From the NCBI GenBank assembly GCA_947359465.1, contig OX375877.1, positions 70,534,698-70,598,697 on the forward strand: DNA of 64,000 nucleotides. The letters run 5' to 3'. Source of the stretch: Metellina segmentata (lineage: Eukaryota; Arthropoda; Arachnida; Araneae; Tetragnathidae). Position 1 is the first letter of the stretch, and each line of letters starts with the position of its first letter. The position numbers were made by a program, and so were the translations under genes. Below the pieces are notes generated by a model. That model did not search any database. It saw nothing but the letters and a program-made list of their open reading frames with translations, and was not told the origin of the DNA. This document shows, one piece after another, positions 11,141 to 23,080 of this stretch.

Positions 11141-11204
11141 ATTATGTAAGCACTTGCAAGGTCCCTGCAGACTAGTGTTTTTACAACTTAGAATTTTTTT
11201 TCAC

Positions 11205-11440
11205 ACACTTAGGGCTGTTGTAGGCCAGTTATAACGGATTAGCAACATGAAGGTTGCGAGTTCGAAACTAGGTCCAACCAAAGACCGTCGTATATACAGG
11301 GGGAAGTGTGCACGTTAAATGTGTCGTGGAAACAAACTTCCTCACGATGGCTTGGTGTGGAAGCTTGGAGAGTGGGGTGCCAGCTCAGGTGTTGTCATCT
11401 GATCGTGGTTCCAATAACGGGGTCCACGTTACTTTCCCTT
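11205..11440 (+). repeat. SINE1 copy, opposite orientation to its neighbour
   Basis: Head with GCGAGTTCGAAACTAGG (box B), then GACCGTCGTATATACAGG, GCACGTTAAATGTGTCGTGG, CTTGGAGAGTGGGGTGCCAG and CAGGTGTTGTCATCTGATCG. With 10860-11140 it makes an inverted SINE pair about 65 bp apart. Confidence 0.75.
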
Positions 11441-14200
11441 CGGGATTGATTCCGCGCAACGTTAATTAACTACCTACCTAACACACACATGTTAGCAATT
11501 TGCTTAGATATTTGAAGAAATGCAAAACAAGAAGGTTCAAAATATTAACTTTGAGTAACTTTACTTAAATATTAACCAAAAGTTTAACTTCTGAACTGAT
11601 GATTTTTTTTTATTACATGATCTTTAGAGATGGTAGGTACTTTAATTGCCGCACAGCAGCAATACAACGGGTTATTGGTTAGATCGAGTTTCTAACTCGC
11701 AAAGCTCGAGTTGTTAATTTGCTACTCTTCCAAATGGGCTACGACGGCCCTGATACTTTTTTGGTCATTATAATAAAAAACAACACAAAATGTTGAAAAA
11801 ATAGTTAAGAACTGAACTAAAAGCTAAAAATGAATAATTAAAACGAATTATTTCTCAATATGTTTTTCAAATTTTCTAACTTTATTTCTTAAATATTTAA
11901 AATGTAATTTCGTTAGAAACTTGGGTTAATCTTTTCGAAACATTAAACTAACATTGATTATTTTTTCTTTGGAAATTATAAGACAAGCTCTTTTTACCAT
12001 TGTACAGATGAGTATAGATGAGTATAAAAATATTCTTCCATATCACATTTTATTGTGTTGGATATAAAACTTCGGTTTGTTTTGGGGTATGTAAATAATA
12101 AAAATTGATGTTTGCTTAAATGTTTTTTTACAACTTAAATTTGAAATGTTAAAAATAATTTAGACAATTACCTATCCATACAAACGTTTACGTGTAACCA
12201 AATATTTACACAAAAAAAAGCAAATGAATATTTTGATGAAATGGATTAAAATATTATAGCCTATATATGTTATTTTAATGTGCCAGCAAAGTAAAGGCAC
12301 TTGCAAAACAATTCAAACCTGTAAGTATCAAATACTTTTTTTAAAATCTATTTTTCGAAATGATTCAATAATATGGTAGTTGCATCATCAAATTGCACTT
12401 TTACTGAACTCGATGTTTAGATAAATCCATGTTTAGATGAATGTAGTGGAAAATCTGAAATAGTTGGTAGAAATTGAATCTCGATTTTTATAATAGGGTC
12501 TTTCAGATGAAGAAAACCCTTTTTCCAGTAACTTATATCATCGGATTAAAACTAATAATACTCATTGCTCTCAAATGGTAGATAGAAATTGCAAAGAAGT
12601 GCGAAATTTCAAGACGCACATTTTTTTATCTAAATTGCAAATTTATCCCTTAAGTAAAGCTGCAATAAAAAGGAATTTTTTTTAACTATTCACATGTGAA
12701 TTAGAACCTGGTTTTAAAATAAAAGAAATTATGTGATCATAACCTGTTTTTGTCAGGAAAGCAGTGCTCAGCAAAATGTAGTCAACTTGGCAAATATTTC
12801 ACAATTTGATGCATTTTAATTATTTAATGTACATTTGTAGTATGGTATTAAAAAGGAATTTTTAAAATAAATCAATTTGATTTGTTTAATTAAAAAATTA
12901 TACGTATTCCTTTTTGTGCTTGAGTTATATGATTTTGAGAGCACGATTTTGAAAAATTATTAAACTGTAAACTTATTAAGGGGGTCTAGGACTCAAATAA
13001 TGAAAAAATGTCCAATATTTTTTTATTATCTAAAAAAATAATATATATATTTATGAATAAGATGACACTTAAATTTTGTTTCTACTGTAAGTAGAACCGG
13101 AAATATTCAACTTCTTATAAACATAACAGCTGCAAATCCAACGAGCCTTCATAATTTTAAACGCTCTTTTTCTCCTTTTGTGTTAAATTGGGGTTTCAAT
13201 TGTAAAAATGATTCAATTGTCATAAACGAACGAAATTTTCAACATTTACTTTTCAAATACATTTCTTTAATTTCTCTTCAGCAATTGTGTATATATGTAT
13301 TAGTTTTTTTTCTATAATTTTTCGAACTTTGTATACTATGTGTTTTATGTAGTTTTTGAACAAAATATTAAAAAAAAATTTTCCAATTGTTTTAATAAAA
13401 AATTACGGACACAATTTATAGTATGAATTCTTTGAAGTTAATTAATGCTAAAATGAAGTGATTTGTTACAAAATATTTTGATACATATCAATTTTGCCCA
13501 ACTTCAAAAATGTGACATTTTTTAATTTAATAAGAAAAAATTTTAAAGTTTTAAAAATATAAAATAGTATTATTGCACAAAAAAATGTATACCTACTGAA
13601 AAAAAATTCAAAACATAAACTCTTTAGAATTGAAGATTTTTGAATTTTGAGTCGGACCCCCCTTGTGAGCAGTTAACTGGATGGCACTTGAATTATGTTG
13701 AAATTGCCAGGGAAAAGATTTCTTAATTATGTGTGCAAAAAGTGACTAAAAATAAATAAAAATGCAAACTTGTATTTCTTCTCAAAGAATTCATGTCATC
13801 AAATCTATAGTTTCTAAAATTCAGACACAAACAAAACATTAAAATATTTACATGACATTTTGTGCAAGCTACCATAAATTTCAATGTGATTTTTTTCTTT
13901 CCAAAGAGCTTATTACTTACGAATCAAGCTTTAATGATTATTATTAGTTCTAATTTACAGTTAAAACAATTTCTATTAAAAAAAAACCTTGTTTTTCTGG
14001 GACGATATATTTTTCCTTCGCAAAACTTTACAAGCTTTCCTGATATTGACCAAGAACGTATTTAAAAACTTTAATTTCCATTCACTTGTTGATTTTAGCA
14101 AATTTCCGTTTTTTATTATCCATCCCTACTTCCATGCATCCAGCCACGATCCAGCACCCTTCGCGACATGAAACAACATTTCTTCCCGCGAGCGCGGTCA
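11441..14200. other. AT-rich desert
   Basis: About 2.7 kb of A/T-rich sequence. The short frames at 13862-14171 are low-complexity F/L/N-rich readings with no domain. A tRNA-like box-B fragment may exist near 11690 (GGTTAGATCGAGTTTCTAAC), but it is too weak to call. Confidence 0.45.
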
Positions 14201-14204
14201 TCAA

Positions 14205-14465
14205 CCTAGGCTCGATTCACATTCGGATTCGGGGAATCTTAAAAAGGCGGGAAACGGGAGTGAAAACGCGCCTTCCTTACACAAAAATGGATTGCCTTTT
14301 TTGGCAGTTTATGACAAAGGCAAAATGGATCAAAATACTACATAATCGCCAAAAACGCTGTTTTTACTACGTCACAGCTTCAGGCATGCGCAGTATTAAG
14401 AGCCAGACAGTGCAGAGTGTGGAGTTCTTACTCCGTTGAGACGTTCGTGGCGACAAGCAGCAAAC
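14205..14465. repeat. Diverged relative of repeat X
   Basis: Shares TTTTTGGCAGTTTATG followed by a GCATGCGCAGT and TAAGAGCCAGAC block with 3605-3710. It then carries GAGTTCTTACTCCGTTGAGACG (14421-14442), the reverse complement of the CTCAA(T/C)GGAGTAAGAACTC core of X. The two parts thus have opposite relative orientations, hinting at a palindromic or rearranged copy. Confidence 0.45.
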
Positions 14466-15094
14466 TCTTCGCGTTACGATTTCTCTTGGCTCGAGTGGCA
14501 TCAGAAAAAGTTTAGAACAAAATAAAAGAATAGCAAAAGCAAAACTAGTTTTTTTTTTTTCATCTTTTTCGCTTTGAAGTTTACCTATTGTCTTACGCAT
14601 ATATCTTTCGTTAATGAAAGCATTTTAAGAAGTTTGCTCTTTATAATTTATCCGACTTTATTCAATGAACTTCATTCATGTAAGTGGTTTTAAGTTTGTT
14701 TTAAAGAATTCTTTATTGATATTTTGTTGATGTGAAACCTTGTAGAAGTAATTAGGAATAATGTGAAATTGTTAACAAAGTTGTTACATTTGTAGACTCC
14801 GTGAAAAATTTTTTTGGAGATTGTTCATTAATATTGTAATTATGTCACTAAAAGATATGGACGTAATTAATAAAACTGTGAAGGAACAAAAGTCCTCAAC
14901 AGTTAAATTACTGGATAAATTAATCTTTCAAAATGGGAACAGTAGTACATTAGCTGAAATTACTAATCAGATTGTTTCGTTTCTATCTTATTTCGAATTT
15001 CTTAAGAATTCGTTAATCACAGAAGACGAAATTAATGACTAAGCAGAACGGTCTGTACTACAGTCGGTCCAAAAAATATATAAGCACCGGTACC
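14466..15094. other. Spacer with one unassigned short frame
   Basis: A plus-strand frame at 14821-15042 encodes a charged 73-residue peptide that reads coherently but matches no family I recognise. There is no neighbouring exon evidence; it could be a transposon remnant. Confidence 0.35.
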
Positions 15095-15354
15095 CAGTGC
15101 AGGATTTACGTATAAGCTAGACAAGCTATAGTTTAGGGCCCCCACTTTCTTGGGGGCCCCCAAAAAATTGTCAGAGTGAGCAATTGTCAAAAAACTTAAA
15201 TATACTGCAGCATTATTTGTCCCAATGCCGCACGTCCGAAATGTCCCATACTCTTCACACAATTTTTTAGCGCGTCTTTTTGAAGAACAAAGCGCTATTG
15301 TGCTTAGGGTTTGCATTACCGATAGCCAGTAATTATGACTACCGAAATCAATGA
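15095..15354. mobile_element. hAT-like terminal fragment
   Basis: CAGTGCAGGATTTACGTATA at 15095 followed by the GGGCCCCC-rich subterminal stretch (15138-15168, itself a hairpin around ACTTTCTT) resembles the ends of hAT elements of the ZMYM1-like type. No second terminus or duplication is seen. It is cut off where the Helitron fragment begins. Confidence 0.45.
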
Positions 15355-15757
15355 TTGACCAAGACAATATTCATTTATTAATAAAAAGAACACATATTTA
15401 TAATACTTGTGGGAATTCTCAAATATGTCCGCAACATCTCGTAGTCAACTCAAATACCCAAACACGGAATTCTAAATCAAATTAAAAAAGTAAACATTAA
15501 TTCTGACGTGGCCAGATACCGGGTAGCAAAATTACGTTTAAATTACCTTTACATCAAAGAAAGAAAGAAAAAGTAAGTTCAAACATGAATATTACGATTT
15601 AATTCCGTATTTTGCATAGAAATTAACCTCGGCTTTTTGAAAACAGCAAGAATTCAAAATATCTGGGTTATTTTATTTACGTTGATTGTTGCCATTCGAC
15701 GATACACAAATAACGCCGATTTCGGGTCCACGTACGCTAGTGTTTTATATATATAGA
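15355..15757 (-). mobile_element. Truncated Helitron, 5' end only
   Basis: Matches the terminal ~400 bp of the elements at 26826-27674, 52804-53621 and 59190-60016 up to the shared end TTTTATATATATAGA, read on the minus strand as a Helitron 5' TC end (TCTATATATATAAAAC). The 3' hairpin and CTAG are missing. Confidence 0.8.
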
Positions 15758-16570
15758 TTACAGAGAATGGTTAGTATATTCGTCAACAACTGGTCGTGTT
15801 TTGACAACTGGTCCAGACAGAGCCAGATGGAGGAGGATCTGCGAGTCAGCCTTGGCCTGTAAAAGGCTGTTGTGCTCCTGAAGAAGAAGAAGAAGATTAT
15901 TTTTAGTTTTTCAATGTTGGTGGAGAAGAGTCGCGAAAGACTTGAGATCTAGCATTGCTACGCGTACCAATGTTCAAGAAGCACACGAAGAGCAATACGT
16001 ATATAATAGTATCGAGAAGGGGGAGGGAGCAATTGTCAAGAAGCACATGAAGAGCAAAACCTATACCAATTGAATCAAATTTCCTGATAGTGTTTTGTGA
16101 AACTAGTGAAGTTCTAAAAGAAAATGGGCATTTAAATTCATGACGGAAGTAAAAATGGGAAATTTATAGTAGACCTTTTGGCTGAACATTGTTTACTTAT
16201 TATTTACTCTGAAGCGGTATTAATATATTAGCTGACCTGGGCGAGATATGCTGTCAAAGCAATGCAAAACTTCTTCGAATTTTGACAAAGTATGCAGGGA
16301 GAAGGAGACATAATGGCATTTCTTCCAACGATATCAAAACTACTTCTGCAAGCTTGAGTCAAAAGATTATTCATCTCCAATACAAAGACATAGACATGAA
16401 AATAGTGCATCTAGTCGAAAGTTGTCCTCTAAGAGAACTGTTTACTTTGTCACTGATTGGGGCTGAAATGTTTGTAATACTTTCAGTTGGATGTGTTGTG
16501 GTTGGTAAAAAGAAGACATTTTGCTGAAAAACATCCGAAATTGCTGTTTCACCTAAATAAATAAAATGGG
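15758..16570. other. Spacer, no gene recognised
   Basis: Contains a short (GAA)n run at about 15881-15895 and two imperfect copies of a CAAGAAGCACA(C/T)GAAGAGCA phrase (15972, 16038). Overlapping frames at 16228-16527 show no domain. Confidence 0.4.
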
Positions 16571-16680
16571 TGGATGCCGAAGTTTGGAGAGAGTGAGGGT
16601 GCCAGTTCAGACGTTGCCCTGTCAACTGACCGCTGTTCAAAATTATGTGGTGATCCACCGGCTGGTCGTCCCAAAGATTG
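16571..16680 (+). repeat. SINE1 3' fragment
   Basis: Matches GAAGTTTGGAGAGAGTGAGG, GTGCCAGTTCAGACGTTGCC and TTCAAAATTATGTGGTGATC of the SINE1 body; the tRNA head is missing. Confidence 0.65.
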
Positions 16681-16744
16681 TTCATTGGTTTCAAATTATG
16701 ATTGGTAGAAGCCATTTGACTTGACGTTTATTTTCGATTAAGCA

Positions 16745-16985
16745 TATCCTCATGACCCATTCTTGAAATTCGTCCACCAACCGATATAGTGTATAGCTTC
16801 TGGATCGAAAAGTTCTCGGTTCGAATCCCTGATCAAGGCCATGAATGGTTGTTTGCGGTTGTCCGCAAGCGTATGGTGGTACACCATGATCCCCTCTGCC
16901 CGCGAGAACTCATGTCCCTCATTGGAGTAACATAGAGAGGCATGGGATGAATATATAAAGGTATTCACCAACTACTTTAAAGTCG
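16745..16985 (+). repeat. SINE3, tRNA-like
   Basis: CCACCAACCGATATAGTGTA (box-A-like) is followed by TTCTCGGTTCGAATCCCTGA (box B near 16820-16831) and a GC-richer body ending near 16985. The minus-strand 73-residue frame over it is a by-product. The preceding phrase CATGACCCATTCTTGAAAT recurs just left of element A2 at about 30618-30636. Confidence 0.55.
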
Positions 16986-17082
16986 TTTGATAAAAGATGG
17001 AGCACACAGTTCAAATAGTGGAGAGTCTCTATGCCAACTCATTTCCAACTACCAAATTAGATGCCGGGATTGTATCGGTGAA
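16986..17082 (+). repeat. Left part of a tandem unit split by element A1
   Basis: AAAGATGGAGCACACAGTTC through GATTGTATCGGTGAA is homologous to 22812-22895. The unit resumes at 22444 on the far side of A1. The last four bases, TGAA, are the target duplication. Confidence 0.75.
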
Positions 17083-18452
17083 GGGTCATTCTGAAATTAA
17101 GTGGAAATTTGAGTCACCTGCATTTTTTTTATGAATTTTATGCATTAATTTATTTTTATACAGTAGTAATATATCTTAATTACGGTATATTTTCATCAAA
17201 TAGTGTTAAAAGAATAAATATTTTCATATTTATAATTGAAAAAGTAAATTAACCATGGAAAATGTCACCTCCATGGCCGTCCCTAGCCCTGTTTCTAGGT
17301 TTAGATATAGTTGAAACTTAAACAGTGTAAGAAATTCCTTTATTTAGTAGCTCTATTTAGTGTTAAGAGTCTTATTGTTACACAATGCACTTGAAATTAT
17401 TATATTTTTAATTAAATTTAATATTGAAAAATCAGTAAATTCCTTTGTCACTGCTATTTTTGTCAGCTCTGCATAAAATGTAAATAACCTTTAAAAAAGT
17501 CTACTAGAAAGCAGCACATGTCTGAAAGTGTAATTAAAAGAAGCTCTAATCAGCTATCTTTACTGTAAGATATCTTAGACTCAATAGTAAGTATTATTTT
17601 GTCTGTTTCTTATCTTTATATTTGAAAACTCATGAGTTCTTTTTACAATGTCACCTCCATGGCATTTTTTAATTTTATGTTCTTTCATTTATTGCTGAAC
17701 TTTTTTCAACAGATATTTAGGAATTGAATAAAATAATCTGGAAATCAAAGCACGTGGCTGGGATTATTTTATGTTAGGCTAAAATGTGGTTTAACCATTG
17801 AAATGTCACCTCCATGGATGTCACCTCCATGGCTAAGTTCCAACATGGAGGTGACAGGCATACATGGAGGTGAACAAATATTTCTTATGAGAAATTTTAC
17901 AGTGACATATGGTTAAAAATTGATTCTAAATGGTTATTTATTAAAGTAAGAATAATCTTGGGTAAACAAATAAGGAGTCCAATTGTTTTTTCTCTAACCT
18001 GTACTGATTTAACATGCCAATCAAGATATTTCAGTACTTTCCAACAGAAAAGAGAGCTCAGTAAAAAAAATGGGTTCAAAAAACATGAAAATCTTGATTT
18101 GAAGAAAAAAAGGAAATTAATATTCCACCAAACAGTGAACTAGTTGACCTAGTAGAAGCTGTTGGTGTAGGCCTTCAAAGTGTATTTGTTATTGGGAAAG
18201 TAGTAAGCAACAGGGAAACAGGCAGAAAAAGGCTAGCTAAAAGAAACAAATCAAAGTCCAACCGAGCAATTAAGGAACTCGAATAAGAAAAGAAAGAAGA
18301 AAAATGAAGCCGCATACAAATAAGGAGAAATATAAGAGGAACTTTTGTTTGAAAAAGAAGTTTGAAAATATGAACAGTCCACAGCAGAAGGTCAAAAATC
18401 TTTTACGTTGAGTAAAAGTTTCTCCTAGAGAAAAAATCTTGAATTTGGAGCT

Positions 18453-20898
18453 GGGGCATTTCACAGTATTTGAGACATAGGTGTGTCCGTAACAAAACTT
18501 AATAAAATTAAAAATTAATTACATATATTGGGAAAGCACATTCTAAAGGACATTAATATCACATTCCTTTCTTTTTTCACTTCATATTTTGTATAGAATT
18601 GCGTTTAGAACATCAAAAATGAAGTTCTTAATGTTACGGACTCTACAGTAAATTTTAATTTTTTAATGCCTTGAACAGATTTTTAAACCAAAACTTAAAC
18701 TGGGGACAAATAATGTTCTGGCATATCTCCATTATGGCTAATAGTTTTAATTGATAAATGTATTCTATAAAAATTAACAGCTTGTAAAAATGATGGTTGT
18801 AGAGTCCGTAACAAAATTAGAATGAAAAGTTTTGTTAAAATTTTTAATTACGATTTTATATTTACCAAAATCAACATTTTCTAATTCCAACAACAGTGGA
18901 ACAATATTGTTCACTGCTTTCCACTATTATTCAATTCTGTTATTTTTTATGAATTTCTAAAATTTTGTTTCGGACTCTACAAAATGTTACGGACTCTACA
19001 TTTGGCAAGAATGATGTTTTTTGACTTCAGGGTTTATATTTTACAATTTGTCTACACACAAAATTAAACAACCAGAACTTCAACTTTAAAGGTAAAATGA
19101 AACTTTCACTTAAAAAAACTACTTCAAATTTAACTTTTAGAAGTTAGCTTCATTTTTCCAGTACTTGCATATCTTTACTTCTTTTCAACCTTGTTTGAAT
19201 TTAATTGAAGACATACCAATTAGCTATTTTCAATTGGCTACCAGTGATGGTCAGGAAAGAAAGGAAGCTGTTGAAACATATTTAGTTGAAGGTATACCAG
19301 TTCTTAAAGAACAGCTGCACTCATTTGCCCAGAATTTATACAATATAAAATGGCAGCAAGAAAACATGCGATATCTAAAAGAGAAACTGACAGAAAGTCA
19401 GATTATCATTCAAGAGGATTTTGCAGAAAATAATAGCCTGAAACAACAAAATGAAATCATGAAAGCTCATGAACTGGTCACGAGAGCAAGTGACTATATT
19501 TGCAGCTGTTGTATATTATAAGGTTGGGGAAGAACTGCAGCATATTTCCTATGCAATTGTTTCAGATGTCCTAACCCATTGCACAAAAAGGAAGTTTTCA
19601 TCTTTAACAGAATTATTTTGGATGACGTAAAGAACAAACTGAAAATACCGTCTAAACATGTTCATTACTGGTCAGATGGTTGTGGTAGCCAATTTAAAAA
19701 TAAGCATAACCTTATGAGCATTTTAAAAAACCACATGAAAGACCACGGCTGCACTGCTAGCTGAAATTTTTTTCCTACAGCGCATGGAAAAGGACCAGTA
19801 GATGGTATAGGGGGAGAAGTAAAAAGATGTGCCATTTAATGCCTATGATTTCTAAGCCATTGCTAAAAGAGAGGCTAAATCAATAAACATTCTTTTTGTA
19901 CCTTAAACTGAAGTGGTAGCAACTGTTGATGAGTTTAAACTTGAAAATAGATGGAGCTCAGTCACATCAATCCCTGGCACCAGAAGAATGCACAGTTTTT
20001 ATGTTGATGATGGCAAAGTATTTGCAGAAGTTAACTCCAAATATATTGAGAAAAGATGTGGGGGATACTCATAAGATGAGAATTCTTAATCATTAATCCA
20101 AAGCATTTCCAAACCTGACATTGAAGTAGGCATTTGGATATATGTGCTTAACAGTAATGACTGCGGTAGCCAGGGCAAAGAATGAAAATGTTACCAGAAA
20201 AAAAATTGCTTGTTAAGTTTGTACTTAAACCCATATCAACAAACAAATTTAAAGCTATGCCAAAAGCAGAGTTTGAATAAATGAATCGGGACACTTATCT
20301 GTCAATTCTACCCATTGACCCCCCACCAATTGGTTCTTCTGCACGTTGTTTTGCATATTGTGAGGAAATAGCCGGAAAATTTCATCAATCATAGACACTA
20401 TTGAACAGTAAAACAATTTTGTTATAATAGTTTGAACACAGTTCTCAGTATTTTCATTAATATTCACAAGAGACAAATGTGTAGAGTCCGTAACAGGCTT
20501 GTAAACAAGGAGTTATGTAATAAATAATTCATTTAAAATTATTTTTGTCCTTTCCAATTTTTATTTTGTGGTGCAGATATTTAATATATGAACTAAAATG
20601 TAAAAAGTAAATTTTAATAGATAGAAATAACAGCTAGTTTCAGAGGGAATGTCATTTCCATTTAAGTAAACAAATCCATGTCCCTTTAATGTAGAGTCCG
20701 TAACATGCAATATAAATCTCTATATTTCATAAAAATTTGAATTTTAAAAATCTTTTTCAATGTTAATGTTTTAATTACATCCTAAAATATAAAATTACTT
20801 GAAGTTCAGCTTAAACATTTTCACTTTAAGAGAATGTAAGGATAAAATATGTTTCTGAAGTGTAGAGTCCGTAACAACTTAATACTGTAAAATGCCCC
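18453..20898 (+). mobile_element. TIR transposon B (Sola-like) nested in A1
   Basis: TIRs GGGGCATTTCACAGTATT and AATACTGTAAAATGCCCC, flanked by the 4-bp duplication AGCT (18449-18452, 20899-20902). The intact target GAATTTGGAGCTGCGTTAAC is present in A2 near 32352-32371, giving a direct empty site. Its signature word TGTAGAGTCCGTAACA occurs about eight times in both orientations (18481, 18631 inverted, 18798, 18968 and 18985 inverted, 20479, 20690, 20861). It is younger than A1. Confidence 0.92.
19165..20400 (+). pseudogene. Transposase remnant of B
   Basis: The coding trail, with a few frameshifts and stops, runs: a leader helix region, IIIQEDFAENNSLKQQNE (19405-19455, first catalytic Asp block), REQVTIFAAVVYYK (about 19485-19520), SYAIVSDVLTHCTK, then HYWSDGCGSQFKNKHN (19660-19710, second Asp block), NFFPTAHGKGPVDGIGGEVK (about 19765-19825), SIPGTRRMHSFYVDDG and a C-terminal proline-rich end (ILPIDPPPIGSS). 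This order of blocks marks a DDE-type transposase found in many invertebrates. The N-terminal DNA-binding part is missing, so the copy is dead. Confidence 0.75.
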
Positions 20899-22443
20899 AG
20901 CTGCGTTAACTACCCAGATAGAGAAAAATTACAATACAAAATAAAGGAAAGGTCAAAAAGCATTTAGTTTGGTACGGTCTGGGAAAATAAATATAAAGTA
21001 TCAAAGTTTGCACAAAATCCCACTTTAGTCCATAATGGGAAAAATTGAATAAAATATAGTGAGAAAAACATCGTTGAAGTAATTAAAGAGACAAGCACAT
21101 ACCAAACAAAAAATAAAATGAGAATAAGATCTGACATCATGAAGTTTTTTTGAGTAAGATGTCAGCCATATGAAACCAGGCATTAAGGATTAATACTAAA
21201 AAAAAAGAGAACCCTAATGGGAAATCTTAAAATCTCCATAAAAAGTTGAAGTAGAATCTGGCTATAATATTCCATACTCAACGTTTTGTTTTTTTACCAT
21301 TTTAGGTATTGCAACCTGATGTAAAAAACATGTGCATGTGAAAAGCATGAAAATATTTTTAATTCTTGAAAAATTAAAAAGCCTCAAAGTTTTTAATTAC
21401 AATGATTTAGACCAGAAGGTTAAATCTCTGCTGTCAGGATGTAGTAAAAAGTAAAGAAGAATGTCTGGAAAGGAGATGTAAGAAGTGAATTAACAAACAC
21501 GTTGAGACAAATGATTTTGAAAATGTAATTACATGCATTGAGCAATGGAAGTGGAAAGAAGTAAAGTTTAGTTAAAGGAATAAAAAAGTCAGCTAAGAAA
21601 GTGGTTAAATCAAAAGTAGAAATAAAAGTCAAAGAACTAGTTAATAAATTCAATCATATGCTTCCTCATTTCATGAACCATGTTTGCAAATAGTCCAATA
21701 CACGTCAATTTTCAACCTAAAAAATAACCCCGGAACAGATAAGATATTGATACATGTTGATTTCAACAAAAATTATTAATTTAAGTACACCAAGGAGATA
21801 CAAAGTGTGCATTTCAGAGGTTCAGACGACCAAATCACATTACATTGGTAGGGAAATTGAAAACAGTGAAAAACTTAATGTTCTGCTCATTGTTTGAATC
21901 TTTACGACCTGACTCAAGTGCCATTTAATGAATACATAATTGTCAAAGCATTTGGTAGAAAGAGTGTTTGCTATTATGTGGCAAATGTCTAGGAATGTTT
22001 TGAAGCTTCTTACCAGATCCGCTTCATGTCAAGATGACATGACACCAAAAACAAATTGTGAAGCAACATGACACCAAAAGAATTTGAAGCAACAGTGCAA
22101 GATGAGGTTGTGGCCATTTTAAAACAACTCACAATGAACACTCATGAACAGTTCATTTTTTATGAAATACCTGAAGACATTACACTGTGTTAAATGAAAC
22201 TGAAACATTTTGTCACCTCCATGCAAACACTTGTCGCTCCATTCCCATGAATGTCACCTCCATGTTTTAAGGAAATAAAAAATTGGCTTTAATTTGCTTA
22301 AAATGCTTTCTTGACCTCTCTTTGATGGTTGTACAACTTCATTTGCCGTAACAGAACACTAAATACATAAAATAAATAATAAAACTTTAATTTTATTTTT
22401 CAAAAGTTTTGACTCAAATTTCCACTTAATTTCAGAATGTCCC

Positions 22444-23080
22444 TGAAACTCCACTTAAATGTGCAATCGACCAAAGTGATTATGTTGTGGGAAAATGTTA
22501 ACCTGTACGATAATTGTATCCAATTTTTAAAACACTTTGGAGACCAAAAGGGTGACCATGTATGGTTTCTCGATCTGGATAAGTGTACCGTACCAGAGTT
22601 GACAGTTTACATGGTAAAAGTAGCGAGTGAAATTTATTTGAACATGATGAATACATTGAAGATGGTTTCTAATGAAATAAACTGAGTAAAAAAATAGGAT
22701 ATTCAAGACATGATGGAAGAACGAAAGGAGTCATATCCTGAATTCGATAAATTGGAAGAAGCCAAAATACAGTAAATACATAAATGGAGCGACGTCCCCG
22801 GTACGCTTGAAAAAAAAGATGGACCACACGGTTTAAATAGCGGGGAGTCTATGCCAACTCGTTTCCAACTACCAAATTACATGCCCAGATTGGATCGGTT
22901 AGAACTCCACTTAAATGTGTAATCGACCAAAGTGAATATGCTGTGGAGACCAAAAGAGTGACAATGTATGGTTTCTCGATTTGGATAAGTGTACCATCCC
23001 AGAGTTGACATGATAAAAGTAGCGAGTGAAATTTATTTGAACATGATGAATAGCTACATTGAAGAAGGTTTCTAATGAAA
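22444..23080 (+). repeat. Tandem ~450-bp unit with decayed coding sequence
   Basis: ACTCCACTTAAATGTGCAAT-CGACCAAAGTG starts at 22449 and recurs at 22902 (GTGTAATCG variant). The intervening text includes AACATGATGAATA and GCCAACTCGTTTCCAACTAC. An 82-codon frame (22437-22685) reads LWENVNLYDNCIQFLKHFGD and LDKCTVPELTVYMVKVASEI; a following frame gives EERKESYPEFDKLEEAKIQ. I do not recognise the family. The second unit is truncated and ends in a (TA)n/(TAA)n run (23079-23106). Confidence 0.55.

Larger units (their letters stand above)
17990..22193 (+). pseudogene. Transposase remnant of A1, split by B
   Basis: N-terminal part at 17990-18300: FSTFQQKRELSKK and a Lys/Arg-rich RGRKRLAKRNK-type region as in A2. 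After B, the frame continues at 20903-22193 with many stops: ILIHVDFNKNY-K-T-EIQSVHF near 21750-21830 (the DF-x-x-N catalytic-Asp block of this transposase type), then PFNEYIIVKAF and a tail ending FIFYEIPEDITLC-stop. The SDGC and HGKGP-DGIGG blocks seen in B are absent, so A1 is an internally deleted, non-autonomous copy. Confidence 0.65.
17083..22443 (+). mobile_element. TIR transposon A1 (Sola-like), carrying nested element B
   Basis: TIRs begin GGGTCATTCTGAAATTAAG and end in the complement CTTAATTTCAGAATG(T)CCC. A 4-bp duplication TGAA flanks it (17079-17082, 22444-22447). Subterminal DNA carries at least seven copies of ATGTCACCTCCATGG in both orientations (17262, 17647, 17802, 17818, inverted 17843 and 17862; right side 22211, 22251). 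Relative to A2 it lacks about 360 bp (the counterpart of 31571-31937) and has gained B. Four-bp duplications and GGG ends fit the Sola superfamily; that label is inference. Confidence 0.88.

Noticed and set aside
10860..11175. Frames on both strands over the SINE1 copy
   Set aside because: Explained by the GC-richer SINE body; reading continues into the tRNA-like head.
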